Assembly (NCBI GenBank): GCA_963678675.1
Contig: OY783200.1
Location: forward strand, 7,328,501-7,392,500
Length of the DNA stretch: 64,000 bases
Source: Xiphydria camelus
Taxonomy: Eukaryota > Arthropoda > Insecta > Hymenoptera > Xiphydriidae
Reading direction: 5' to 3'
Part shown: positions 45,765 to 56,276 of the stretch, one piece after another
How positions within the stretch are numbered: the first letter of the stretch is position 1
Layout: each line of letters starts with the position of its first letter
Translations under genes and position numbers: made by a program
The notes under the pieces: generated by a model
What the model saw: the letters and a program-made list of their open reading frames with translations, nothing else
Databases searched by the model: none
Told to the model about the DNA's origin: nothing

Positions 45765-46036
45765 ACTTTCTTTTTGGTGCATCGGCCGAGTCTGGTTAGA
45801 AAGATCGCGGGTTCGACTCCCGCTATACGGAACGTTCCGATCATTTGCTCCCATAGAGTGCCGGATATTAGGTTCAATTCCTAAAATGTAGCTTGGTGCT
45901 ATCCGAACTGACCAGTCGAATCTAAATATCACTCATTATTAATTACTCAGTTGAAAAACAAATTACAACAAACAAACATTATTACAAATTATATCAATGA
46001 TCAATATTGCTTATCAATTACAAATGAGCAAATATT
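45765..46036 (+). promoter_or_regulatory. Retroelement leader with primer-binding region and two T-arm-like hairpins
   Basis: Lies between the LTR and the gag ATG. TGGTGCATCGGC at 45775 is a candidate primer-binding site (TGG start). Two hairpins with exact tRNA T-arm geometry follow: GCGGG-TTCGACT-CCCGC at 45807-45823 and TTAGG-TTCAATT-CCTAA at 45868-45884, both with a 7-nt TTCRANT loop. I cannot fold a complete tRNA around either, so these are tRNA-like fragments and not tRNA genes. Confidence 0.55.
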
Positions 46037-47174
46037 ATGTCAGATTCTGAGACTAATCCCATAAGACAAACTAGAAGGAAAATCCCAGTAATACAAATTT
46101 CACAAACTCCTACACGAATTTCATCAGATTTTAGTGACAGTTTTTTGGAATCTTCAATAACAACCATAAATCGTCCAAATACCGACAATTCCGATAACCC
46201 AAACACCATGGCAAACAATAAAAAAATTTCTCTAAAAACCGCAATAGAAATTGTAACTCGGTTCAATGGACAAAACATACCCCTAGGCGATTTCCTCGAG
46301 GCATGCGAAGAAGCGAAAAATATGCTACCATGCGAATCGGAATCCCCGGCTTAGTTAAATTAATTCTCACAAAATTAATCGGCGAAGCGAAATGCTGTAG
46401 TGTAGGACAAACATTAACATCAGTCGACTAATTAACAACATTTTTAGAGGAAATATACGCTCCAGAAAAAACAATTCATCAATATTATGGAGAATTGAGC
46501 GACATTTGCCCCAGTATCACAATAAAAACGTCATAACATATCTAAATCGGGCCAGGGAATTAGCTAAAAGAATTACCGACGGCCACAGGATAAAAAATCG
46601 TCACCCGACGAAAATTTCGGAGCAGAAGTAAACAGAGACTTGCTAAAATATTTCATTCGCGGTTTAAATCCAGACATATAAGATGTAATATGGGGAAAGT
46701 AGATAATCTCAAAAGCGCCCGACTTACAGCAGTAGAACTCGAACGTAGAACTCTAGAGTAGAACGTTAACACGCGTGGAACAAATGCGCGGCAAAGGACC
46801 ACAAAATTCAAATGATCAATCAACAACAAATAATCAAAGTATTAAATGTCAAATATGTAACATAGAAGGTCACACAGCCAATCAATGCCAGATTTATAAT
46901 AGAGACAACATAAGAAAAACGGGAACCAATATAACATGTCAAATATGTAATAAACATAATCACACTGCGGATGTTTGTAGATCGCGGTCACAAAAAATAA
47001 ATATCGTACAAACAGAATTTCAAATTTGCCAAATATGTAATCGAAGAGGTCATACAGCAAATAATTGTCAATCGCTATTTCAACAAAATAAAGTACAAAT
47101 GTTTTGTGTCAAATATGTAAAAGAACTAACCACAATACGAATAACTGTAGATAACGACCTAAAAACTTCCCAAA
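46037..47174 (+). pseudogene. gypsy-type gag with multiple CCHC knuckles
   Basis: Starts MSDSETNPIRQTRRKIPVIQ, with KTAIEIVTRFNGQNIPLGDF typical of insect gypsy-type gag N-termini. Stops and frameshifts fragment 46350-46770. From 46775 an open frame holds knuckles CQICNIEGHTANQC, CQICNKHNHTADVC and CQICNRRGHTANNC. A solo LTR interrupts at 47179, and another knuckle (CQFCGKSGHKANVC) follows after it at about 48020, so gag originally had at least four. Nucleocapsid function is inferred from the knuckles. Confidence 0.9.
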
Positions 47175-47178
47175 CGAA

Positions 47179-47800
47179 ATGTAACGTCCTAACGTAGCCG
47201 TTTTCATGGAATAAAACGCAGCGGCGAATAAAGCGATAGAATAAGAGGAATCAAATAGCGACGAGCAAGGCCGCTGCGAAGACCGGAACGTCGACTCCGC
47301 ACCGAGCCAAAACTGCACCGCGAGTAACACGAACCCTCGCGCAAGGTGAAGGCGCGAAAACCTCCACGTGCCACCCGCGTAGCATTAAAGGAAATGCACC
47401 AGCGAAAAACAAGACGCCAAGTGGCCACCGGCCAGCCGCTGACAGGAAGAAACCTCCATGATTCAACGCATTCCTTCTCCTTCCCCTTTTTCAACATCAG
47501 GAAGGATCCCCACCCGGAACGAAGTCTAACGGCTTATATAAGGAGACTACTGGACACCGAGAGAGTCTTTTTGTTTTCTTTTGAAGATTTACATTCAGTC
47601 AAACTTATAGAGAGTTACGCGTGTTCTTTCGAGATCTAAAGAAATAAAGAAGTTCTGTTCGAGATCTAAAGAAAGTGATTGTGGTTTGTTGAAACCTCAA
47701 CGTCTATCCCTGTCGTGCTACCTTCCCAAGCAAGTGAGTGACCAAGGAGAGACCGCACCCCAATCGATCCACCCCTCGAAGAAAGGATCGTACGGCCGGC

Positions 47801-47872
<72 letters not shown>

Positions 47873-48009
47873 GTTGGAGCTCTAGACGAAAGGTAAGTGG
47901 AAACTGACTCCTCTTATGCGATATAGCAATTCGCGGGCGTATCCCTGCTCCCTACTGGTTTTCCCCGAGTCGCGAATTAGTGGCAAATCGTGTTGTCCAT
48001 GACGTGACA
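47179..48009 (+). mobile_element. Solo LTR (type A, 831 bp) inserted in gag
   Basis: TGTAACGTCC to GACGTGACA, with GAAA at 47175-47178 and 48010-48013 as target duplication. Gag sequence is continuous on either side. It includes a GA microsatellite of over 60 bases (about 47803-47867) and a TATATAAGGAGAC core promoter-like stretch near 47535. Same family as 33484-34194. Confidence 0.93.
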
Positions 48010-48013
48010 GAAA

Positions 48014-48875
48014 ACACCTGCCAATTTTGCGGAAAATCGGGTCATAAAGCGAACGTCTGCAGAAACACATTATTAATAATCAAAACTACAATCAAAATAC
48101 TAAAACGAGACCACAAACAAAATCTGATTATTGCGGAAAATTTAATCATACCATAGAAAACTGCTTTTCGAAACAACGAGCTAATACAATGCAACTATTT
48201 CAAACGGGAAACTCCAACAGTTCCCCATCACAGGGCGCTACATGGGGAACAAATTCAAACAAACAAACGCGTCCTATACACTCAATACAACATAATCAAA
48301 GCCTAATATCCGATCAGCAACAGTAAATCTCAGTTAAGAAAGTAGAGTTTCAACAGTTCGCGTGGCGCCTGCTAATCTATGCCTCCCGGTAACCCTAATG
48401 CTTGACACAGGAGCCGGTGCTAATCTTTTAAAGCAAAGAGTTAATAGTGCCTCAAATTTAGTAGATCATAGTGAGATCGTCCAGTTAAGCGGGATTACGG
48501 CCCAAAAGGTGACGACCTTAGGCCGAATTCCAATAAATGTCTTAGGTTGCAATACATTTTCATTTAGTACAGGATGATTTCCCGATCGAACAAGACGATA
48601 TACTAGGCTCAGATTTCTTTGTAGATAACGATGCTAAGATTAACTACGCAGGGAATTGTTTGGAAATCAAAGGACATAATGTCCCTTTCGAGACTGGAGA
48701 AACTATTGTTGTACCGGCAAGGGCAATTTCAACAATTTACATTCGATTAAAACCAACGAATTTAAAAGAAGGATACATACCGCGATTAAAAGTAAGCGAC
48801 GGAATATATCTCGGTGAAACGTTAGTATCGAATAATAACGGCAAAGCATATTTAAACATATTTCACACTACTAAC
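48014..48875 (+). pseudogene. gypsy gag end and protease remnant
   Basis: Continues the gag above with FCGKSGHKANVC, then decayed linker, and the retropepsin block (LMLDTGAGANLLKQRVNSASN, 48362 onward) and downstream region (PFETGETIVVPARAISTIYI, 48660-48870). It is closely similar to 1-865, with different stops and indels, so both are copies of one family. It ends abruptly at about 48875 where LTR sequence begins; the RT, RNase H, integrase and envelope are missing. Confidence 0.88.
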
Positions 48876-49440
48876 CGGAACGCCGACTTCGCACCGAGCC
48901 AAAACTGCACCGCGAGTAACATGAACCCTCGCGCAAGACGAAGGCTCGAGAACCTCCACGTGCCACCCGCGCAGCATTAAAGGGAATGCACCAGCGAAAA
49001 ACAAGACGCCGTTTTGTCAAGAGACCATCGATGCCACTGACAGGAAGAAACTCCATGATTCAACGCATTCCTTCTCCTTCCCTTCTTCAACATCAAGAGA
49101 TATCCCCACCCGGAGCGAAGCCTAACCAGACATAAAAAGGGAATCCCGGAAACCACGACAGACAGAATTTTTCCTTTTTTCAACCAAACCGCGTTCGTTC
49201 GAGTTCAGGGTTCAGGTGATCAATAAAGACCACGAGAAAAGTTAAAGTTTGGTGAAGTGACTGAGACGCCCCTTTCCCCTCCTCAGAAGGATCAGACCGA
49301 GCAAAATAGAGCAGAGCAGAGCAGAGCAGAGCAGAGCAGAGCGAGAGCAGAGTAGAGCAGAGCAGAGCAGAAAGACCCGAAGCAAAAGGAGCGAACTTCG
49401 GAGCAAAAGGTAGGTGGAGTTCATTAATCTTTTTCTGTTT
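48876..49440 (+). mobile_element. Truncated type B LTR
   Basis: Joined directly to the pro remnant, it corresponds to an internal point of the 38222 LTR (ACCGGAACGCCGACTTCGCA). It proceeds through ATCAATAAAGACCACGAG, the uninterrupted GTGAAGTGACTGAGACGCCC and a CAGAG run (49309-49362), and ends near CTTTTTCTGTTTT. An internal deletion of the parent element would give this join. Confidence 0.8.
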
Positions 49441-50364
49441 TAACATTGGAAATGTTTAACGAATCGGTGTTCTGAGGTAGGAGTGCACGAAACTTCAAAA
49501 TGGAACAAATGTTCGGCCGCGACCCCTGGGCGTTTGAGTGGGCGTAGGGAGCTGATCTTGGTGTCATTTTGTAGATTGCAATTTTCTCTGTCTAATGAAG
49601 GTAATTTCAAGATTCTAACTGGAAGGGTATGGACACGGTGAGGAAAATAGAAAAGGTGTGAAACATTCTCGTCCACTAGGGCGGCACGGCTCTCGTGTTT
49701 ATAAACTCGATATGTTTATTTCCGACGCGCGATAAGATTTCTCGCTCGGGCGGTATGACGCGTCCACTCGAAGTGTACTCGTACCTATACTACGAGGCTC
49801 GGCCTGCATTCTTATTCAGCGTCGTTTGTTTCAGCTTAGCATTCGCTTGGAATAGGTTCGTCCACGCGAAAACGCTTTCCTAATATCGGTAAAATCGCCT
49901 CGAGTTGCTGGTTCGCGCGCGCGAAATGTCCTCGAGTGCAAAGGGAATCAAATCTGTAGTAAATATAACTGTTTTAATCGTATATAGTTATTTTAATGGA
50001 TAAATTTGTATGACGAAAACTTAGTAACACAAAGCTTACTATACAATCTTTTCACAGTGTACATCAGATTTTCGTGATATTCGCAAAATCATCTCGAGTT
50101 GCTGATTCGCACGTACGAAAAAGGCCTCGAGGGCAAAGGGTTAACTCCAAAATTTTGAGAACGACCATTTGAGTTTTATGTGCAAAAATATTGATTTTTT
50201 GACATCTTCAACACCCTATATTTCAGAATATAAGCGACGCCACCTGATGGCAATAATTAGAATTTTTGGGAGATAATTTTACAAGTGTTCTCTCTCTCAT
50301 ATGGGATAAATGTGCAATTATTGAAGTATTAATTATTTGGAAAAATAATTAATATCAGTATGCG
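49441..50364. repeat. Unassigned; contains a dispersed direct repeat of about 70 bp
   Basis: No gene recognised. Two related segments, about 49884-49950 and 50076-50145, share ATCTCGAGTTGCTG and CCTCGAGNGCAAAGGG phrasing, 192 bases apart. Confidence 0.5.
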
Positions 50365-50479
50365 TACATCCGGGGACACGGAATCTGTCGTTGATTGATT
50401 ATTAATCATTGGTTAGTATGTTTAAAAATAACATTTAAAAAAATGTCACCAGCGACAGATTCCATGTCCCCGGGTGTAC
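50365..50479. repeat. 26-bp inverted repeat around a short spacer
   Basis: TACATCCGGGGACACGGAAT followed by CTGTCG (50365-50390) is inverted at 50453-50479 with three differences. The right arm overlaps the start of the THAP-like ORF. Could be an element terminus pair. Confidence 0.7.
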
Positions 50480-50616
50480 ATCGTATCACGTGTTGCGTTA
50501 AAAATTGTCGAAGTGCCGGGAATCATGAAAAACCGTCTAGTGGACAAATTAAATTTTACAAATTCCCCACTGCTAGCGTTCATCGGGCATGGAAGCGTAA
50601 TAAACGAATGTCATAA
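50443..50616 (+). pseudogene. THAP-like zinc-finger fragment
   Basis: About 57 codons from MSPATDSMSPGVHRITCC: cysteines in CCVKNC, then GQIKFYKFPT and HRAWKRNKR, the pattern of the N-terminal half of a THAP domain (C2CH DNA-binding finger of P-element-type transposases and related proteins). It stops after KRMS, before the later Cys/His ligands and AVPTIF-type end, so it is a fragment. No transposase core follows. Confidence 0.6.
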
Positions 50617-50831
50617 GCCTTTGAGATTGTGGTCTGAGCTACAACCTTTGGGGTTATGGTTACTTTTTGTGTTTCGGGATTATTTATCTCTTCAACATTG
50701 AATACATGATCTGAGTGAAACAGTTCTTCACCTTCATCTTTATTTTGGCCTTCAGTGGGAATATTTTTTATTGGCAAAAAATTAGTGCCTTATCATTTTT
50801 AACATTTTTAACTTTTCTTATCCTACACCCC

Positions 50832-51204
50832 CCGACTCGGATTCTTTCGCTGGGGAATTTTCAAGAGGAAGTTTAGCAGAGTCGCGTGTAGATGACCGAT
50901 ACAGGAGACGACGCGGGAGATATGGCTGACAGGATTGCGGGGTATGGAATGATGAGGTTAAATTTAGTGAATTCGGCGTATAAAAATAAATTTTCGTAAA
51001 AAGTTATTATTGTAAAGTTGTGGTAGCTAAACTGAAAGAAAATTAGATTAATTTTTCTTCACCGAATTCACAAAACAACTTCGTCATTCGATACCCCGCA
51101 ATCCTGTCAGCCATATCACCCGCGTCGTCTCCCGTATCGGTCATCTACACGCGACTCTGCTAAACTTCCTCTTGAAAATTCCCCAGCGACAGAATCCGAG
51201 TCGG
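50832..51204. repeat. Foldback element with about 140-bp arms
   Basis: The left arm CCGACTCGGATTCTTTCGCT is inverted at the right end (GCGACAGAATCCGAGTCGG). Matching continues through CGCGTGTAGATGACCGATAC and GACAGGATTGCGGGGTAT, with few mismatches, to about 50965 and 51070. The centre is AT-rich. Confidence 0.9.
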
Positions 51205-52181
51205 AAGATGTATGTTCCCCGTGTTAAAAAGTATCCCTTATTTTCTTATAATCGCCAGATGTAGCGCAAGCATCGACGCTGCAACTCCCTCTATAGTTTT
51301 TGCACGGTCCCTATAGGCTAACATGCAGGTGGCACATGCCCGTACCACACTAGTCCCACGCCATCACCACGCACCCGTTCTATATAACGATTCTTCGTGA
51401 CGCGGAAACGAGTACATATCTCCCGGGTGTGTGTCGTGTGTGTATTGAGGCCACATTAAAATTTTCAAAAATACCCGTTGCTACAATCCATTTCTGCCAA
51501 TTCACAGTAAATCACTGGTGGCACGAAGAGAGTAGACAATTAATGCAAGAATTTGTCGAACGTTTTGTAACGGATGTTAAGGTGTTGGCAAGTGTTCCGG
51601 TGTTCGTGGAAGCGTGTAAACAGTTCAGTACTCTAGATAACATGAAACAAATATTTGCAAATTTGCGCAAGAAATTGTTAATCGCCAAAGCGCCTTCTCG
51701 TTCCTCTGCGGGTGAAGATAGTCCGGGCATTTTTGGATTCAAAGTCTTTAATAACAATGATATACCTAGTTGCATTAATTCTCCCTTATTTCTCTGAGAA
51801 AACCAGTCGAAAAATGAAAATGCTTAAGTGGCAACAATTGATCTAACCAACTTATATGCACACAATGATGCTCTTGCAAATTCGTGGTTCTAAAATTACT
51901 CGAAGTGGTATTTCTCTAGATATGACAGTGGAATCGATGGCTTATATGTCATTAGAATTTCCACGAGTTGACCCCGGTCAAGACTCTGTTATTATGTTAT
52001 GTTATGTTATTACGTTCGTGTGTACGATGTCGACGAAATTTGCATCACTCTCATTCAACAGTAGCTCTGCGGGTTGCTCTTGGAGGGAAGGCTGAGCAGG
52101 ATCCATGGCTGTTGAAAAAGAGTGAGAGTAGATTCATTAGCGATCAATGGAGAATTTGTTGCGTCAGAGATGGTGTCTCAC
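51205..52181. other. No confident gene; contains an unrecognised 122-codon ORF
   Basis: An open frame at 51429-51797 (plus) encodes FVERFVTDVKVLASVPVFVE and a Ser-rich end; I do not recognise it. The part from about 52120 is likely intron of the minus-strand lipase. Confidence 0.35.
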
Positions 52182-52342
52182 CCGTAATCCGACCGAGATC
52201 CGTGATATTCTTACCGGTGTAACCCATAATGTGAGCGCCCAAGCTATGGCCCAACAAGTGTATGGTGCCTGAATCGGCAAATTCGTTGGCGATGAGGTAG
52301 TTGACGAATCTGAAACGCCAGACGAGAGTCGGACCGTCATTT
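52182..52342 (-). CDS. Exon of a secreted pancreatic-lipase-family enzyme
   Basis: A single 161-bp exon with an ACCAG acceptor on its upper side and a G/GTGAGA donor on its lower side. It encodes NDGPTLVWRF, FVNYLIANEF and the nucleophile-elbow motif LLGHSLGAHIMGYTGK, followed by GRITG. GHSLG is the catalytic serine motif of insect lipases and phospholipase A1-like proteins that hydrolyse acyl esters outside the cell. Neighbouring exons are not visible within the transposon-filled surroundings, so whether the gene is intact is unknown. It is the only ordinary host gene piece I recognise. Confidence 0.8.
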
Positions 52343-52594
52343 CTGGTATAAAGAGATACCCACCTATGTACCTCGCCTTCTTTTCCTTAGTTGTTGCTCT
52401 CCTTCTCTTCTTTACTTGTTCCTCTCCTTCTCTTCCTTACTTGTTCCTCTCCTTCTTCAGCTTCTCTCGTCGGCCGGACGAACGGACAAAGGCCCCCCAG
52501 AGAAGCACGAACGAGAAGTCACTTGCCGTTCGCCTCTGGGAATTGAAATTTGTTGGACTGCTTGAACAACAGCTGTAAATAGATGGGAGGGAGG
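52343..52594. other. No gene seen; pyrimidine-rich direct repeat
   Basis: TTGTTCCTCTCCTTCTCTTC-type units recur at about 52389-52458. No coding signal. Confidence 0.4.
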
Positions 52595-52820
52595 TCTGTG
52601 CCGGTGTTCCGCAGAGGGCTCGGTCTTAGGACCCCTCCTTTGGAACATCGCATACGATTACGTTCTTGAGATTGATGCCATCCTTGGATGTACTGTCATT
52701 GCATACGCTGACGACACCCTCGTGTTTGCACGCGGGCGAAACCCTAGGCGGGCTTCTCTCACGGCGGCCAGGCAGGTTGGTGCGGTTGCCTACCGCATCA
52801 ATACTTTAGGCCTAAAGATT
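52595..52820 (+). pseudogene. Non-LTR retrotransposon RT fragment (R1/jockey-like)
   Basis: Encodes AGVPQ, then after a one-base shift GSVLGPLLWNIAYDYVLEID, and the active-site strand VIAYADDTLVFARG with SLTAARQVGAVAY, RT motifs of R1/jockey-type LINEs. About 75 codons survive, cut on the right by an LTR fragment in the opposite orientation. Confidence 0.85.
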
Positions 52821-53036
52821 TGTCACGTCATGGACAACACGATTTACCACTAATTCGCGACTCGAGGAAAACCAGTAGGGAGCAGGGATAAGCCCGCGAA
52901 TTGCTATATCGCATAAGAGGAGTCAGTTTCCACTTACCTTTCGTCTAGAGCTTCAACCTCTCCCCTTTTTGTCTCCCGTCGTCGTTCTCCTCTCCTCGGG
53001 TCTGCTCCTTCCTTCCCCTGTCCTGATCAAGTTCGT
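52821..53036 (-). mobile_element. Type A LTR fragment (reverse)
   Basis: TGTCACGTCATGGACAACAC is the inverted 3' end of the type A LTR (compare 47990-48009). Similarity continues through GCATAAGAGGAGTCAGTTTC to about 52965 and then fades. The palindromic element starts immediately after. Confidence 0.85.
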
Positions 53037-53523
53037 ACGTAGTCCAGTCAAAATGGGGGGTTTTACCTTACATTAAATCGGGGAGTTTTGAAATTTGGCA
53101 TGTTTGTTCAGTTTTACGTCCTGAACAACATACTAAGTTTGCGACATCATACTGTTGTAGGAAACGCCGCCATTCTAACAAAATGGCGGCGAAAATCAAT
53201 TTTTTGGTATTATCTCCTTTTTGGTTGCTTCCATCCAAAAAGTACCTATTACAAAAATTGTAGAGGACTCAATTCTCTACAAGTTCTGTCTAAAGCATTC
53301 TTTTATTAAACAAATGGTTTCTGAGCTATATTATATCAAAGTGGGGCATATTTCTTAAAATCGCAGAAACGCGCCCTTTTCACAGGAAATTGCACTTATT
53401 ATTTACGAATTATTTACTAGTAATCAATTATACTCGTTTCTACACCACCATGAGGTAGAATGAACGGCGCGTTTTTTTATTGTGGTTTCCCCAGTAGGCC
53501 TACTCCACAAGTGTCTTTTTAAA

Positions 53524-54219
53524 CTATTCTTGATCGTTTGAATGCTCTGGAAGGTCCAGGTTGATCAATGTCAATTTCTGGGATTGGTTGAGTGTCATCG
53601 TCCTCTTCGATATCCTCCTCTTCGGCAGCCTCTTCGGTATCCTCCTCTTCCTCACCATCTTCAGTAGCGAAAAGATAGTTAACAGCGGTCTGGGTTTCAT
53701 CTTCGATTTCCTCGTCAATCGGAATTTCGGTGATATTTTCACAGTTTCTCCATTGCAGTACATGCAAATGATGGAGCATTTTAAACCCGTCTTTCTACAG
53801 CCACATGCTGGACCACATCCTTTTTTGCATCTGCAGGAAATGAATTTGAGGAGTGCTTCCGGAGCAGGATCTGTAGTTGTTGTCACTGGAGTAAGTCCAG
53901 TCTTACTCCTCTTCCATCCCCATTGTTCCGGATTGATGTTTATGTCGTACCAAGCCTGAACTTGATGATAAGTTCGGAGAGAATGCTGTCGTGCAGCTAC
54001 TGTTGTGGGTGGAAGTGAGGCAAGATTGATCTTACTTTTGGTGACCGATCTTGTGAATTGTTGGTATCGGAGAAAATTTAAAGATGTTGTTTCCTGTCGA
54101 GCCCCGTACAATGTGGCCAAGAAATTTTCTCCTGCCGCAGCTATGGTGTCAGAATCTACATAACAATTCACAAGATCGGTCACCAAAAGTAAGTTCAATC
54201 TTGCCTCACTTCCACCCAC
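53524..54219 (-). CDS. Cysteine-rich (CXC-like) transposon protein, left arm
   Basis: 231 codons read outward from the centre. After LATLYGARQETTSLNFLRY comes NLASLPPTTVAARQHSLRTY with HQVQAWYDI and WGWKRSKTGLTPV, then a cysteine block CRCKKGCGPACGCRK and LKCSIIC, and in another frame an acidic end (EEEEDTEEAAEEEDIEEDD). The LPPT, YHQVQ, WGW, then CGCRK.GL.CS order is common in proteins near insect transposons. I know no function. The ORF listed ends in an alternative frame after a probable indel, and the N-terminal domain expected in relatives is absent. Confidence 0.55.
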   Translation of the reverse strand: MGGSEARLNLLLVTDLVNCYVDSDTIAAAGENFLATLYGARQETTSLNFLRYQQFTRSVTKSKINLASLPPTTVAARQHSLRTYHQVQAWYDININPEQWGWKRSKTGLTPVTTTTDPAPEALLKFISCRCKKGCGPACGCRKTGLKCSIICMYCNGETVKISPKFRLTRKSKMKPRPLLTIFSLLKMVRKRRIPKRLPKRRISKRTMTLNQSQKLTLINLDLPEHSNDQE

Positions 54220-54264
54220 AACAGCAGCTGCATGACAGCATTCTCTCCGAACTTATCATCAAGT

Positions 54265-54705
54265 TCAGGCTTGGTACGATATAAACATCAATCCGGAACA
54301 ATGGGGATGGAAGAGGAGTAAGACTGGACTTACTCCAGTGACAACAACTACAGATCCTGCTCCGGAAGCACTCCTCAAATTCATTTCCTGCAGATGCAAA
54401 AAAGGATGTGGTCCAGCATGTGGCTGTAGAAAGACGGGTTTAAAATGCTCCATCATTTGTATGCACTGCAATGGAGAGACTGTGAAAATATCACCGAAAT
54501 TCCGATTGACGAGGAAATCGAAGATGAAACCCAGACCGCCGTTAACTATCTTTTCGCTACTGAAGATGGTGAGGAAGAGGAGGATACCGAAGAGGCTGCT
54601 GAAGAGGAGGATATCGAAGAGGACGATGACACTCAACCAATCCCAGAAATTGACATTGATCAACCTGGTCCTTCCAGAGCATCCAAACGATCAAGAATAG
54701 TTTAA
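54265..54705 (+). pseudogene. Cysteine-rich transposon protein, right-arm copy
   Basis: Mirror copy of the left-arm gene. Readable from the WGWKRSKTGLTPV region through CRCKKGCGPACGCRK (54338-54450), with the acidic tail (IDEEIEDETQTAVNYLFATE then EEEEDTEEAAEE) in the frame at 54445-54705, ending RSRIV. The shift near 54470 between the cysteine block and the acidic tail is also present in the left arm, so it pre-dates the palindrome or is an unrecognised splice. Confidence 0.6.
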
Positions 54706-55193
54706 AAAGACACTTGTGGAGTAGGCCTACTGGGGAAGCCACAATAAAAAAAAACGCGCCGTTTACTCTACCTCATGGTGGTGTGGAAACAAGTATAATT
54801 GATTACTAGTAGATAATTCGTAAATAATAAGTGCAATTTCCTGTGAAAAGGGCGCGTTTTTGCGATTTTAAGAAATTGCCCCACTTTGATATAATATAGC
54901 CCAGAAACCATTTGTTTAATAAAAAAATGTTTCAGACGAAACTCACAAAGAATTGAGTCCTCTACAATTTTTGTAATAAGTACTTTTTGGATGGAAGCAA
55001 CCAAAAAGGAGATAATACACAAAAATTTATTTTCGCCGCCATTTTGTTAAAATGGCGACGTTTCCCACAACAGTACGATATCGCAAACTTAGTATGTTGT
55101 TCAGGACGTAAAACTGAAGATATGCCAAATTTCAAAACTCCCCGATTTAATGTAAGGTAGACCCCATTTTAGCCCCCCATGACTGGACTAACG

Positions 55194-55765
55194 GAGGGGT
55201 GGTAAAAAGTCACGACACACACACATTCACACACTTTGAACAGAATCGGATTTTTATTGGATTTCACAAGGGCACAATAAGCGAAGGGATTGGACGAAAG
55301 TACCGCACGGATCTTAGAACAGGCGACTGATAACTCGTGTAAAGAAGTAGTTAGCGGAAAGAAAAAAAAACAGCAAGCCCCTTCTCTATCCGGGATTCTC
55401 CTTTTATATCGTTTGACTTCGTTTCGGGTGGGAGTCCTTCCTGATGTTGAAAAAGGGAAGGAGAAGGAATACGTTGAATCATGGAGCTCCTTCCTGTCGG
55501 TGTCCGGCCGATGGCTTCTTGGCAAAACGGCGGCTCGTTTTCGCCGGTGCATTTCCTTTAGTGCTGTGTAGGCGGCACGTGGAGATTCTCGCGCCTTCGC
55601 CTTGCGGAAGTGCTCGTGTTACTCGCGGTGCAGCCTTGGCCCTGTACGGAGTCGGCATTCCGGTCTTCACAGCGGCCTTGCTCGTCGGTGACGGCGTCTC
55701 TTATTCTATCGCTTCATTCGTCGCTGCATTTTATTTCATGAAAACGGCTACGCTAGGACGTTACA
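55194..55765 (-). mobile_element. LTR (type A/B relative), reverse orientation
   Basis: On the minus strand it begins TGTAACGTCCTAGCGTAGCC at 55765, with the polypurine tract just outside, and proceeds through the familiar GCATTCCGGT and ACTCCGTACAGGG-like body to a TATAAAAGGAGAATCC stretch (about 55394-55409). It ends around TCGTGACTTTTTACC. The far end touches the palindromic element. Confidence 0.8.
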
Positions 55766-55776
55766 CCTCCCCCCTT
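55766..55776 (-). promoter_or_regulatory. Polypurine tract before the reverse LTR
   Basis: On the minus strand AAGGGGGGAGG abuts TGTAACGTCC. Same arrangement as 38211-38221. Confidence 0.75.
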
Positions 55777-56276
55777 AAGTCTGAACGTCAGGTGAGCCTA
55801 ACGTGAAGTTTGGGGTTCATATCCCTCTTTTGGAAAAATTTTAGTTAGCTAGAGTGTACATTATTATTGTAGCCGTGTTCGTGGATTGTTTCCTTAAAAC
55901 TATATCTTGGAAATTTAAAGGAATTAACGAAATATATATATTTATGAGTTGTAGCTTTTAATTTTTAACGGATTACTAAGTGACAGTAGTGTATGTTTAC
56001 GAATGATTGTATGAATGATTACAAAGTAAATGGTTGTTATGTTCAAAGTAAACTAAGTAGTATCTGAATTAGTACTTAAATACATATAGTAGATTTGAAA
56101 AGAAGGAAAGAAAAAAAAGGTATATAATAATTGTATGTAACATTTATAATTGTGATTATACCTAGGGGTTTATTGAATGAAGTTGTTTTCGCTGCGGTGT
56201 GCTGTGTGTAAGTGTTAGAAGGGTGCAGTGGAGTATATATGTTGGATGTTGTTGAGTGTTTGGGAATGGTTGGGTT

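Larger units (their letters stand above)
53040..55190. mobile_element. 2.15-kb element that is almost entirely a palindrome (1-kb arms)
   Basis: Both ends read inwards TAGTCCAGTCA, with ACG outside each (53037-53039 and 55191-55193). The arms 53040-54062 and 54164-55190 are inverted copies differing by scattered substitutions and small indels, leaving a single-copy centre of about 100 bp. Each arm carries the 3' part of the same cysteine-rich gene and an AATAAAAAAAC-type end, so the two genes diverge from the centre. Confidence 0.88.

Noticed and set aside
45775..45895. Tandem tRNA genes
   Set aside because: T-arms fit, but the acceptor, D and anticodon arms cannot be paired, and the distance from the first A-box-like word to its B box is too short.
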